Assembly (NCBI GenBank): GCA_026182355.1
Contig: JAPFBL010000361.1
Coordinates: 1-64,000, forward strand
Source: Hermatobates lingyangjiaoensis
Lineage: Eukaryota; Arthropoda; Insecta; Hemiptera; Hermatobatidae
DNA length: 64,000 nucleotides
Direction of reading: 5' to 3'
Part shown: positions 10,795-22,050 of the stretch, piece after piece
Layout of the letters: each line of letters begins with the position of its first letter
Numbering within the stretch: the stretch's first letter is position 1
Translations under genes and position numbers: made by a program
The notes under the pieces: generated by a model
What the model was told of the DNA's origin: nothing
The model's input: only the letters and a program-made list of their open reading frames with translations
The model's database searches: none

Positions 10795-12309
10795 ACTTTT
10801 AAATAACTATAAATTTTAATTTATTGATTGCGTGTCTATGTAATGTTTTGTAATCTTCAAATATAAATTACTTTAATAGATAATTTATTATTAGCCTGCA
10901 TAGTTTTTAAAATATCATGCCTAATAATATCAGTTTTTTTTAAATTTGATATTTGCATTTAGGATTATTCTAACAAGAAACTACAACGTTGATTTTAATA
11001 TATAGTATCGTTTTTTTTTAATAGTGATATTAACCCTTTTGCATAACCTAGAATTGAGGACTTTCTTATGACGCGGTACTGTATAATGCATATGAATAAT
11101 CGAGGTTTTAAATTGACCAGAAGGGTAGGAAAAATAACACCAGTTTTGGTATAAAGTATGATGAATTACTGTTCCTAGGATACAATATTGTGCAAAAACA
11201 CAAGGTAGAATAGTCCTAAAAACCTTTATCAAGGTATTTTAAATGGTGTGTTTTGTACTGTGATTACAAAATTTTTGAGGTGTACCCAAGGTATCTTAGG
11301 TTATACCAAAATACGCGTGGTCTACCTCGGCGTATCTTGAAGGTTTATCCTCGTCTAGGGTTTTCTACTTCACCTCCAAATGAGGTGAAAGAGGTTTCAC
11401 GTAAAAAGGCATCTATCTGTTCTACCATATAACTAAGTGAATGGCTGACAAGCTGGGTACTCTTTATAATACCAAAACAGGATACATACCCACCGTCGCA
11501 TTGGCTCTAAACATTTGGAAAATGGAATCAGTGGATATTAAAACAAAAACAAAATATTAAACTGTTAAAATTTTTTTTTCTTCATCAATAATATAGTTTA
11601 CTATATCAAAGTAATGTTCAGGACTTTAGAACCCCTCTGAAGAGCCTTGCACCCGCATGATATCCAGTTAGACCCTCTTAATTCCTTTTAAAATATAATG
11701 CAGACAAGACTTGTCTATCTTCTCAGTGATAAACTCTTGGTGGCTATAGTTTCTTAGGCTTGATGGGTAGACCATTCGAGAAAGTATTCTTCTCGAGACG
11801 GTAGCTGCAACAGTTTTTTGACCATCTTGATTTGACTATCTTCACCAGTAGGTCAAAAGGTTTTTTTTTTTTTTTTTTTTTTTTGACAGAACAACTCTAA
11901 ATACTAATACACGGCTGACTGATGATCCCAATCCCTGGAGTAACGGGTAACCTTAGCCGGCCTATAGCCTACTTCCAAGGTGGTCTCTGAACTGCGCGTT
12001 ATACGACCTATTTACGTGACTACGCTAACTAGTAACAGAACATTATACATGATTCATATAAAGAAGTGTTTTGATTTTCCTCACCAATGTAGGAACGAAT
12101 TCCTCATTATGACCAGTGATTTTACGTACTCTTTGCTTACGTTATATTGTATTGTGTCGTTTGATGAAAGAGTGCAGGTACGTTAGAACATTGAGTGCTT
12201 CTATTATTTATAATCAGTCATTGCTACTTCTTTGAATTGCGTCAAATCATAGTTATTACATTTTTATTATGAAAAAGTTACTCCAATCATGTTTACTATT
12301 GAATTGAAA
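10795..12309. other. Stretch without recognised feature
   Basis: Contains a short palindrome 'ttcacctcc-aaatg-aggtgaa' near 11380, an approximately 21-base T run at 11862-11884, and GC-richer sequence around 11240-11420 and 11640-11850. No gene or known repeat seen. Confidence 0.35.
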
Positions 12310-12612
12310 GTCAGGTTAACTCAGTGGCAACATACTCGCCTCTGAACTGGTAGGTCCGGGGTTCGATACCCACGCTTGCCCTCAATTTTCACGTAGCAAG
12401 TGTAAATCTGAGTACGTCCTCTCAAATCGTTGGTCCCGAGCCTGTACGCTGTCAGGTACTTGTTAAAGATCCATACTCTAAATATACTTCAGTTAGGCAA
12501 AATTTAGGACTGTCAATGTAGAATATTTGCTGTGTGGTATCATAAAGGGCCAATATTCTGCCTGTATCTGTTTCCCTTGATGAGGAACTGCCACTGCATC
12601 CTAACCTACTTG
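12310..12612 (+). mobile_element. tRNA-derived SINE, tail type I
   Basis: Head with A-box-like 'taactcagtgg' and B-box GGTTCGATACC, then the body and the type I tail ('tcataaagggccaat' ... 'ctgccactgca') ending 'tcctaaccta'. Diverged from the 25.9 kb copy. Confidence 0.75.
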
Positions 12613-12704
12613 TTATGATTACCAATGACTTAATGTTAGCTTAGAACTCCCTTTATGTTAGTTAGGTACGACTCACTTTTTTAAACCGAGCAAATTATGA
12701 TAAA

Positions 12705-12955
12705 CGGAAACAAAATTAAAATCAACTAACAATAGCTACCTGCTAGAGTATCAGGCACCTAAAAATACCTGTATATATTTTTTTTAGCTATGTAACTGCA
12801 TAGCTAACCCAACATGGCTAAAAAAAATCCATAACTTCGTTTCTACGTTGAATTTCCAATCCATTCAAATGTTAGCTTTTAAGTTAGACATACACAAATC
12901 TACTGTCATCTTGCTATGACTTTTATTAGCTGAGTTTGCCTGTCACAAAGTTTTT
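12705..12955. repeat. Dispersed repeat, left part (paralogous to 55.95 kb)
   Basis: Shares 'aaaattaaaatcaactaaca' and the 'cataacttcgtttctacgtt' to 'tgtgacaaagtttt' module with 55950-56325, where the latter module is present twice. Class unknown. A LINE tail interrupts it at about 12956. Confidence 0.6.
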
Positions 12956-13671
12956 GGACTTTGTTCAAAACATTAGAAGCAGTTTGTGGAAATTAAGAAA
13001 ATTACATGAATGGAATATTTCCATCTTATGGGTAAAAGGACATGCCGGACACGAGGGCAACGTAAGAGCTGATGAATTGGCAAAAAGAGCTGCACAAGAT
13101 GAAATAATATCAACAGTATACATCAAAGTACTCTTGACATATATTAAAAGACAAGAACACATTAAAAGCATAGACAAATGGCTCAATGCAACCGAAGGGG
13201 TGGTAACAAAAACGTACTTCAGAAATGTATATATAAGAAATAAAACTATACTGAACCATACATACAAGACAACAATGGTTCTAACGGGACACGGTAGAAA
13301 TAGGTCATATTTGTAGCGATTTAAGCATGTCGATTCGCCCTACTGTCCCTGCAATGAAGGAGAGCAGACCTTTCAGCACATTGTATTTAGCTGTCCAAAG
13401 ATGAATAATTATATACAAAAACTAATAAAAAAATATCACCCTACAAGAAGGAACATGGCCGGAAAAGAAAGAAAACCTAATCACTAAGTACAACAAAGAC
13501 TTCTTTGATTTTATAAACAACCTACCAATTAATGAATTATAACTGACATGTATGCAGTTCAATAACACTGAATGAGAAAACCTGTAATCAAATGGGAACA
13601 GTGTAAACAAAAATAAACTCCCTCATGGTAGGGTTACTACCCGTGAGGAAAACATAAAAAATAATAAAAAA
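12956..13671 (+). pseudogene. 5'-truncated LINE: RNase H and zinc-knuckle tail of ORF2
   Basis: The frame from 12936 (its TTG start lies in the older flanking repeat) encodes NISILWVKGHAGHEGN followed by RADELAKRAA, the C-terminal part of a retrotransposon RNase H with H36, N42 and D46. TGHG near residue 117 follows. An in-frame stop at 13314-13316 breaks it. The same frame continues with C-x-C-x8-H-x4-C (CPCNEGEQTFQHIVFSC), the ORF2 terminal knuckle. A frameshift near 13440 is needed to reach the natural end NLPINEL, stop at 13540-13542. The 3' end is an A-rich tail (about 13652-13671). RNase H downstream of RT points to the I superfamily. It is a dead insertion; the paralogous site at 56.3 kb lacks it. 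Confidence 0.8.
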
Positions 13672-13745
13672 AAACTTGATATGAGTTAGTTCTAAGCAAT
13701 TTACAGACAAAATCTTTATTTCATTTATATAGATGATTTATTGGT
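13672..13745. repeat. Dispersed repeat, right part (paralogous to 56.42 kb)
   Basis: 'cttgatatgagttagttcta' and the next about 50 bp align with 56421-56492, resuming the repeat interrupted by the LINE insertion. Confidence 0.6.
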
Positions 13746-14655
13746 AATGAGTTAGACCGGGAGATGATGCAGCACTAAGGAGTCAAATATGTGCCTGCTC
13801 TTGAGACCTGGAGTCAGGGATTTGATTGAGCATTCCATATAGAATCAGTCATTAATGCTTAGACCGTTAGTGCTTGATACATGTATAAGAGCTTTTTTTT
13901 TTTCAATAAGAGATACAATGTCATTGGTCAGATTCAAAGATTCATTTCTCCTGACCTTATGCCGGCTAGTAAAAAGGCACGGAGAAGGTCAGTTGATTGT
14001 CTCCCCCAACGTTTCTTTAACTTGTTACAATCACCCAAAGCCCTAGGGTTGCATTCTCTGCTCCATGTTACTTATCTCTACATTATCTATGCTCTTTCTC
14101 TCACTGTATTTCTATTTACAAACCTCTTACCAAACCGAAAACAAAATTATACAGCTAAATCATTACAGCAAATTATTTACCAAACAGATAAAAAACCTGA
14201 TAAGATTTTCATATTTTAAACAAAACAATATCTCTTTAATATTTCGTTTTGATTTAATTAAATTCTTAGATGTAAGATAAAAGTTCATTAATATAATCGA
14301 AACTAATAACCCCTCCTGTCGTGGAATCTTTGTTTGAGATGTTAAAAGAAAAAAATTTATTCATGCATAATGAAAGTTTATTGTAGTGAAATGATGTAAG
14401 TTTGTTCTGAGTTCCAAACAATAGGATTGTATTCGTGGGTCAAGTTCACTATTCAAGGAATGACATTAGCCAAACCAAATGATACTTTGCGCATATTTAG
14501 AGAAGCTTTGTTGTGTTTAATACTCATTTTGACGATTATAGATTATTATCATTAGATTAATTACAGCTATAATTATTTCATTTTAATTAAAAAAATAATG
14601 CTATTTTTAAATGGTTTTAAGTGTTGTCTACTGGATATATCTAATTTTTTTTATC
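13746..14655. other. Stretch without recognised feature
   Basis: Mostly AT-rich. Overlapping short open frames at 13855-14280 on the plus strand have no recognisable motif and look like chance. Confidence 0.35.
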
Positions 14656-14663
14656 GTTTAAAC

Positions 14664-15255
14664 CAGGGGTTCTCAACCTTTGTTTGTTTGTGGGCTCCCT
14701 AAAAGCTACTTGTGGACCCCCTAAAAGCTACTTGTGCACCCCCTAAAAACTACTTGTGGCCCCCACTCCCCCGGATACTTAAAAAACATAATTATACAAA
14801 TTTATAAATAAATATTTGTTTTTAGGTAAATGAATATCGTTAATTATGAAATAATTTCATTACATCTACAAGGCATGCGAAAATACAAAAATTTTTTTAA
14901 AACAATAACAAAATATTTCTTCATTAACATTTTATAAAGAATCCTGAAATAAATTGTAACCGAATAAATTTTTAATGTACCATAAAGAGAAGTGCAATAG
15001 AAAATTTTAAAACATTGGAACATTTTAACAAACTGACGAGGATATTAGGCCTTATATTTTCATTATGTTTGAATATTGTACGGCCAAAGCTTACTATGCT
15101 TTGATTTTTTTTGGTTTGCTGATAAATTTATATAAACTTAACATGGTGCCCTAACCACGTGTCATGGACCTTCAGAATACTACTTTCCTCATGGACCCCC
15201 AGTAATCCTCTGTGGACCCCTTGGGGGTTCTTGTGGACCACGTTGAGAACCACTG
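14664..15255. mobile_element. hAT-type non-autonomous element with 8-bp TSD
   Basis: TIRs CAGGGGTTCTCAACC and GTTGAGAACCACTG are flanked by perfect 8-bp copies of 'gtttaaac' (14656-14663 and 15256-15263). Inside the 5' end, a roughly 24-bp unit around 'cccctaaaagctactt' occurs three times. TIR sequence and TSD length fit the hAT superfamily. It is 592 bp, AT-rich inside, without a transposase. The duplicated target is the 3' tail sequence of the adjacent SINE, so the hAT landed in the SINE tail. Confidence 0.88.
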
Positions 15256-15578
15256 GTTTAAACCGATCCGCCAGCAGGTGATAACGTCAGCCGTTTACCG
15301 ACTTTTTGTTTGATCGGTGATTAAATAGATTCTACATTGGAAGTCCAACATTTTGCCTAACTCAAATGCATTTCGAGTAGGGTTTTTTAACGAATACCTG
15401 ACATCATATAGGCTTGTGACCGACGGCTTAACGTCCTCTCCGAGGGACAACGTACTCAGATTTATTCACCTCCCGCGTGAATAAATCGAGGGTCAGGTGG
15501 GGATTGAACCCCGGACTACCATCCCATAGGTGAGTACATTTACCACTGTACTAAACCCCCCCCCCCCCCCCCCCCCCC
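15256..15578 (-). mobile_element. tRNA-derived SINE, tail type II, with 23-base G-run at its head
   Basis: On the minus strand a run of 23 G (C run at 15556-15578) precedes the SINE head. Body and type II tail follow, and the tail is cut by the hAT at 15255 and resumes at 14655. 'gatata' occurs on both outer sides (near 14634 and 15579), possibly a short TSD enclosing the G-run. Confidence 0.75.
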
Positions 15579-15956
15579 GATATAAGTAACTTATCAATTG
15601 TGTGAGGTGAATGTGTTATCTTACCGTAGTTAATACTTACTCAAAAAAACTTTATTGTTACATTCTTCTTCATTAATTAATGTTTTAGAAAAAGTAATAG
15701 TTATAATACTATTTTTAGCGAAAAAATAACTGCCTATTTTTATATCACTAAGTTCAATAGTGAAATAAATATTCAATATTTGAAAAGCAAAAACTCATTT
15801 TAAATGGTCACTGCGCTGTATAAATTTTACCTCTTAACTGAGATTAAAGTTATTATTCTATGGCAAGTTAGTGTGTATACCTGAAAAGGTTATTCGTCGT
15901 ACAAACGAGTTTTCTCTATATTCTTTTTGCAGACATCCAACATACTTAACATACAC
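15579..15956. other. AT-rich stretch
   Basis: Nothing recognised. Confidence 0.35.
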
Positions 15957-16064
15957 AGTAGAGCAGATGTAACCTGAAGAGGAACATCAAGTGTTCGAAA
16001 CGCGTTGTTTAGTTTCTTGTAATAAACTTTTTTGTGTGGAGAGTGAATACTTTTCCTAACATCG
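15957..16064 (+). mobile_element. PLE-derived single arm, family C2
   Basis: 'gcagatgtaacctgaagagg' opens the arm. The hairpin GAACA/TGTTC and GAAACGCG follow, then the C2-type block with 'tgtgtggaga'. The start is shared with the 58.6 kb copy. Confidence 0.65.
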
Positions 16065-16771
16065 CAAGTTTACTTAGAGTACAGATCTTTTACGTCTTTC
16101 TACACCCTACTGGATGGATATTATCATAGTTTTGCGTTGTTTGATGAAATAGTTTTCAATTTCCGCATGAAAAATAAAAAAAAGTGATATGTGACACAAC
16201 TTATTATTTACCTCAAAAAGAAAAAAAAACACGCATTTAAACAAATTATAATTATTTAACAATTAAAGGTGAGTTAAAGTGTATTTGCATTTAGAAAACG
16301 CTATCTTAACGCTAGACCTGGAATGCTGGACATGTGCCAACCGTTATTAAACATAACCTGAAGACGCTAATTAACTTGTCTTCTAAAAAAAAAAAAAAAA
16401 AAGTTAGTGATCTTGAGAAAATTATAAGTTAGCACGAAGCATTCATTGCAACCATTAAACCGTCTGACTTTGTTAACTCATACAAACACTGGGCGTCAAT
16501 CAACTGCAGTTAGCTCTGCTTATATCTAATGTTTAAAGAATATAATTCAGAAAATATTTCAAAAAACTGTATTCGAGTTTGAAATATTTTGTGAATATTT
16601 CAAACTTGAATGCCTTCAATTAGTATTTCTCAAATTAATATATAACATCAAACGAATTTGAATTAATACTATGTCAACTTTGATGTACTAAGTATTAAAA
16701 CTATTATGAATTGGCTACTATATCTGGAGTTGATTGGGTCTTTCACCATCTTGTGTATAGTGATATTGCTG
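16065..16771. other. AT-rich stretch with a small hairpin
   Basis: Holds an inverted pair around 16573-16611 ('gagtttgaaatatt' / 'aatatttcaaactt'). A-run at 16385-16402. No coding signal. Confidence 0.4.
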
Positions 16772-17399
16772 TTTGGAATGATGAGGATTGCCTTACTCAA
16801 GTGGATTTCGAGTAGGCATCTTTAACGAGTACATGACATCGTACAGGCTCGGGACCGACGGCTTAACCTCCTTTTTGGAATGATGAGGATTGCCTTACTC
16901 AAGTGGATTTCGAGTAGGCATCTTTAACGAGTACATGACATCGTACAGGCTCGGGACCGACGGCTTAACCTCCTTTTTGGAATGATGAGGATTGCCTTAC
17001 TCAAGTGGATTTCGAGTAGGCATCTTTAACGAGTACATGACATCGTACAGGCTCGGGACCGACGGCTTAACCTCCTTTTTGGAATGATGAGGATTGCCTT
17101 ACTCAAGTGGATTTCGAGTAGGCATCTTTAACGAGTACATCGCCACCCCACTCATTTTACAGTGACAGGCTCGGGACCGACGGCTTAACCTCCTTTTTGG
17201 AATGATGAGGATTGCCTTACTCAAGTGGATTTCGAGTAGGCATCTTTAACGAGTATATGACATCGTACAGGCTCGGGACCGACGGCTTAACCTCCTTTTT
17301 GGAATGATGAGGATTGCCTTACTCAAGTGGATTTCGAGTAGGCATCTTTAACGAGTACATGACATCGTATAGGCTCGGGACCGACGGCTTAACCTCCTT
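16772..17399. repeat. 102-bp tandem array made from a SINE fragment, 6 copies
   Basis: Units start at 16772, 16874, 16976, 17078, 17196 and 17298. Each holds the minus-strand SINE body from 'gccttactcaagtggatttc' through 'ggctcgggaccgacggctta' plus a 'tttttggaatgatgaggatt' spacer not found in SINEs. Unit 4 is 118 bp: a 25-base segment replaces nine bases of the normal unit. Copies are almost identical, so expansion is recent. Confidence 0.88.
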
Positions 17400-17527
17400 A
17401 TTTCATAAATAATATTCCGATCATTGCTAAAACAAAGAAACACTTAAAAATGAACCTTAAATATGCATTACTTGAATCTACGTTTTAAAATGATTAAGAT
17501 AAAATAACAAAAAATAATATCTCATTT

Positions 17528-18272
17528 CAAAAATTGGACAGTTTAAAAGCAAGGGCAACAGTTAATTTTACCTGGGTCAAGAGCCACATTGGTATAGAAG
17601 GGAACGAGTTGGCTGACCAGCTGGCCAAAAGGGCGGCCCAACAGATAAATACAGAGCCAATCTACTCTCACATGCCAAACACTGCCCTCAAGCAGTGGGC
17701 CCATGAACGTAGCATGGAGTGCTGGCAGAAGTTGTGGGAAGAGGCGACCAATGCTCAACTTACAAAAAGATTTCTACCATCTGTCAGTCAGAGAAAGAAA
17801 AAGAACCTCAAAGTGGACTGGAGACTGACCCAGTTTCTAACAGGGCATGGGAGATTTGGCCACTATCTCCACCGCCTGAAACTTGTCAACTCTCCAGGGT
17901 GTAGCTGTGACGGTAGGTCACCTCAAACAGTTCAACACCTCCTGTTCGACTGCGTTGAGTTAAACTCAGAGAGGAGTAGGATGGAGAGAAAAGTGGTGAC
18001 TGTAGGAGGTGCGTGGCCCCCGCAGCTTGCAGCATTGTTGGAGGAGGGCCTAGTCGGTGCCTTCGGGGAAGTGGTTAACAAATATTTTAATTTACTGGGT
18101 TGATTATGATAGCCTGTATTATCTGTGTGCTCTGTTGTCATTGTGGTTATTTTGTTGTTGTTTAAGCTGTATTTGCATAGCATGATGGAGATTGTTGTGT
18201 AGCATTGAAGATTTTGATGCGTGTGGTGCCTTCGGGTGGAGCATGCTGTTTTCTGAAAAAAAAAAAAAAAAA
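17528..18272 (+). pseudogene. Recent 5'-truncated LINE insertion, RNase H tail with TSD
   Basis: The frame 17534-18103 (189 codons, opening with TTG, really an internal fragment) encodes the C-terminal part of a LINE ORF2. RNase H motif: WVKSHIGIEGNELADQLAKR with H18, N24 and D28. TGHG at 103-106. A zinc-knuckle-like C123-x-C125-x9-H135-x4-C140. The frame is intact to its natural stop. A 3' UTR of about 150 bp and an A-run (about 18256-18272) follow. The 12-bp direct repeat 'aatatctcattt' at 17516-17527 and 18273-18284 brackets it, showing target-primed retrotransposition. RNase H after RT indicates the I superfamily. The intact reading frame and exact TSD mark it as younger than the LINE tail at 12.96 kb. 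Confidence 0.9.
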
Positions 18273-18284
18273 AATATCTCATTT

Positions 18285-18759
18285 AACAAACCGACATTTC
18301 AGAGTAATGACTAAGAACAAGTACTACTTACAAAACTATGACTATAGTTATTTGAACATACAAAATAGAATTATGATAGGCAACAAAGCAATGAACTTTC
18401 ATCTGACTAGAATCTCGGTAATCGGATTTTATTTCATAAATTCTTCTCTGTCATTCCTACATGCTAAATCAAACAGTTTATTCAGATCCCAAGCTAACAA
18501 CAGTCAAATAGTTGGGATATACTTTGTAAAGGCTTCCATAAAATGTATTCTTACAGTTCTATTCTATTTCTATTAATGTTTTTTTAAAGAAATCCCTCTA
18601 AAAGGTTTGCAAATGATGCGGTATTTATTGGGGTTATATATTTAAAATTATCGTGTTTTCGAAATTTCTTCAGTATGTTTTGGTTTAATTTGTATTTATG
18701 TCACAGATATAACGCTGGATCATTTCTTCTGTCACCTTTTCTAGTCATCAATATTTATC
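18285..18759. other. AT-rich stretch
   Basis: No repeat or gene recognised. Confidence 0.35.
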
Positions 18760-18769
18760 AACTTCTTGT

Positions 18770-19081
18770 TTTTTTTTTTTGCTTAAACCGATCCCCTAGC
18801 GGGTGATAATGTCAGCCGTATACCGGTTTTTTGTTTAATCGGTGATTCTACATTGGGAGTCCTGAATTTTTTGCCTAACTGAAGTGCATTTTGAGTAGGA
18901 ATCCTTAAAGAGTACCTGACATCGTATAGGCTCGAGACCGACTGCTTAACGTCCTCCCCAAGGGATAATGTACTCAGATTTATTCACCTCACGCGTGAAT
19001 AAATCGATGGCCAGGTGGGGATTGAACCCCGGTCTACCAGCCCAGAGGCGAGTACGTTAACCACTGAGCCAATCTGGCCCT
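18770..19081 (-). mobile_element. tRNA-derived SINE, tail type II, with TSD
   Basis: Full copy on the minus strand: head with GGTTCAATCC-like B box, hairpin block, body, tail 'gctaggggatcggtttaagc' plus A run. Near-identical 12-base flanks (18760-18771 and 19082-19093, 'aactt[c/t]ttgttt') support retroposition. Confidence 0.8.
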
Positions 19082-19093
19082 AACTTTTTGTTT

Positions 19094-19784
19094 CTAAAGT
19101 CACAGATTTTTTTTTTTGCTTGCTTACTAGTAAATAAATTGTACAAATTATATTTTTGGAATTAAAATTTAAATTAATTTTCTTAGCTTCAAACATTAAT
19201 TATTCTGAGTGGTTTAAGTTTTCAGGTGTCATTTCATAGAGTCTTGCAAAGTTGTAATTGTTATAAAAAGGTATTATTTTACAAAAGTTTTCCACAGAGG
19301 GAACAGATTTATTTAGCATTGTTAAGAACTGTTTACAAGAGAACAGTAAATAACATAGAAGTGAACATGGTTTAAGTGGGCAGGTAAGAAAGTGCTATTA
19401 AACATCTGACAAGAGAGGCAGCAATGTTGTTGCCAGCAGAAAATTTCTCCGGCTCTAATCTAGTTAGCAGTACAGCCTGCGGCTGTGCGGTCACTTCCTT
19501 AATTAAACTACTGACATTCATATCTGCTCTAGCTGCCTGCGGCTCGCTTCCCAATACAACACCAATTATATTTAATTGATATCACGCCAAACCACCCCGC
19601 ACCCTGCCATATAATAATCATTCCGTCAAATTGATCCTCCGCAAAAAAAAACTCATTTCTATACTGTAAACAATCACACATCACTGAATCTATTAGCCTC
19701 ATCCCTTTACTGTATTTGCATATCTTTCCAGATTTCTTTCAGCCATCTTTCTCTTTTATCAACTTATACGGAACCTCTTGAAAC
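19094..19784. other. Stretch with a GC-richer patch
   Basis: A patch at 19370-19620 is GC-richer and moves from G-rich to C-rich. It includes a 60-codon minus-strand frame (19372-19554) without known domain. No repeat recognised. Confidence 0.35.
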
Positions 19785-19987
19785 ATATATATATATATAT
19801 ATATACTTTTTCGTTGGAAATACGATCCAAAACGGACAAATATAGAAAAGAAACATAGAGAAGTCTCCAACCGTCTCTGAACCAGTGCGCTTGGTTTCCC
19901 TCTCTTATCTCTCCTGAAGACGGTTCAAACCAAAAATTAGAGACTTAAGTGTGTTCTTTTGATTTCTCTGTTTCTTTGCCTATATTG

Positions 19988-20040
<53 letters not shown>
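19785..20040. mobile_element. PLE-derived element, family B, between TA tracts
   Basis: (TA)n at 19785-19804 and 19993-20039 bracket the element. A truncated minus arm meets a plus arm with CTGAAGA, spacer C and 'ggttcaaaccaaaaa' at about 19914-19940. Matches the 60.7 kb palindrome. Confidence 0.7.
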
Positions 20041-20041
<1 letters not shown>

Positions 20042-20113
20042 ATGATCAAACCACAATAAGAAATGGGAAAACAAGACTAAGATCTTTCAACCGTAACAAG
20101 CGGTAACCGTAAC
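20041..20113 (-). mobile_element. PLE-derived arm fragment, family A
   Basis: Minus-strand family A arm cut just inside the hairpin loop, where 'aagcggtaaccgtaaccgct' forms a small inverted pair. Confidence 0.55.
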
Positions 20114-20139
20114 CGCTTGTTAAGGTATACGGTTAAGGT

Positions 20140-20445
20140 AAGGCCTATATCATGATTGGGTGTGGTACTGGGGAGTCAGTGTTTATACCACACATACCAT
20201 TGATACCTACGACTGTCCCTTTTACTTCAAACAGTTGCAATTTCCCACCAACATCTTTTTCTCAATGACGGTAAATAAGGCGCGAGGCCAAACTCTGTCT
20301 ACGGCAGACACTGATTGAGACCAAGTGTTTCTCACATGGTCAACTGTATGTTCCTTGCTCAAGAGTCAAAGGTTTCAACTCTGTTTTTCCATGCACCTGA
20401 AGGACAGACAGCTAATATCGTATATACAGAGACACTGTGCTAAAA
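20140..20445 (-). repeat. Dispersed ~300-bp repeat, paralogous to 55.25 kb
   Basis: Its reverse complement aligns along its length with 55245-55525, including 'agctgtctgtccttcagg' and 'cagttgaccatgtgagaaa'. The class is unknown; no terminal repeats or coding frame are evident. Confidence 0.7.
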
Positions 20446-21679
20446 ATATATTTTTTCCTATTCAATAATTTTTCTAATAATATTTTGAAATATCACATAT
20501 CATCTCTGATTTTTTGTAAAATACCCATCAAAGACAGGATGGTCTGTTATTTAAAAATAAATTGAAATTATTATAATTGATTAAACAAAATCAAGCTGAC
20601 TGATACTTTTTTATTGGTTACTTCGCATTTTGACAAATATACACAATAATTTATCCTTAAATTTGGGTGATAATTCGTTAATATATTAAAAATACATAAA
20701 CGCCAGTAATTATGTAAACTATAGATGAGTTATTTATTATACACAACATAATTCTTTCTTCTAAGAGTATTAATAAATTGCTGGCATGCAAATATGCAAG
20801 TTGGCATTTTGAGCGGATTAGTATACTGATAAAGATCGATGTTACTGATTTCAATACACCCAGACTATTGTTAGGTGGATCAATTTCAGATGAAATTCTT
20901 TTCTTCGCAGTTGAGAACCTGGCTGATGAATAGTCATTATTATGTAAATATTTTGAATACAAATTTATTATTGTTGTTTTGATACGCATATTGATTAGAT
21001 ATATTGATAATGATCGCTGTTTCCTCTTGATTGCGTCGATTGATGGCTTGAACGGTGGTACACACAAGTGATGCGGCTAAAGGGAAAAGGGTGAACACTT
21101 GTTGCTTCCAATCCAGATAAAGAAAGTTCCCATGATCTAACGGTTTAGTGGCTAAACTTCAAGAACCACTCTGGGAGTTGCCAAAACAAAGAGAATGACT
21201 ATACAAGTAAAAAAAAAAATTTTAAAAATTAAGACGTGATGTTTAAGAGGTGAGAACAAAGGATACAAGGGCTGGTAATGAAGGCACCCTATGGGAAATG
21301 CGAGTGGCCGGCCCGTTAACTCGTCACCCTGCAGGCCCAGTCAGACCCTTATGGTAATGTCGCCTTTCAAAGCTGTCGGCCAACTCTCATGCTTTACATA
21401 TTACTCGATTCCAAGGCGACTCTTTACCACTGTTTAATACCTTTCCGACCAATCCTGCATTTCATTAGAATATCTTGAGCTTATCCGAAGATGCCGCATT
21501 GATACCTGGCATTATGTATAACTGACCTTATTTCCTTTTCAATGCTGTAGTTCGTTATTCCCTGTCAGATTAAACTACTTGACATCACCCACAATTATTT
21601 TAAAAACTCACTAACTTTCTAATATCTACCATCCTACTATTATACAGTAATAAGTACAATATTCCTACCGTCTTTTTCT
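20446..21679. other. Stretch with one GC-richer island
   Basis: AT-rich, except 21230-21480 which is GC-richer, with C-rich sequence dominating its right half. A 129-codon minus-strand frame (20678-21067) has no known domain and AT-biased composition; I do not regard it as a gene. Confidence 0.35.
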
Positions 21680-22050
21680 GAAAACAAGACATCCCTCGAA
21701 AATAAGCCCTCGGATGATTTTTGGAATATTTACCCTCCTCCGAAAATAAGCTCCAGTTAAAATAATGTAAAAATATAATTCGTTAAAAATAACAGAGCTA
21801 TATTGTAAGACATGAGAGATTTGGACCAATAATTCTACAGGAATTGGATTTGGAGAAAAATCAGAAAGAATTCAAAATTTGATAATTTATAACGATATTC
21901 CAGAAGCTAACATGATTGTAATTGAATAAATTTAAATTTCTGTATATATATGAATATTAAACGAAAAAATATAATTCGACTTATAGTACTTGAAGCCCAC
22001 CTCCGAAAATAATCCCGAGCACGTATTTTATAATGCCGAGCACTGGGACA
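21680..22050. repeat. Unclassified element with 'cgaaaataagccc' direct repeats
   Basis: 'cgaaaataag' type sequence occurs at about 21698, 21740 and 22005 in the same orientation. Such 'gaaaataagccc' modules are common in unclassified animal transposon remnants, but I see no TIR or TSD. Confidence 0.35.

Noticed and set aside
17932..18282. 116-codon minus-strand frame
   Set aside because: Antisense shadow of the LINE RNase H tail and its 3' UTR.
20678..21067. 129-codon minus-strand open frame
   Set aside because: Length is unremarkable for the number of frames scanned, composition follows the AT bias, and no motif is recognisable.
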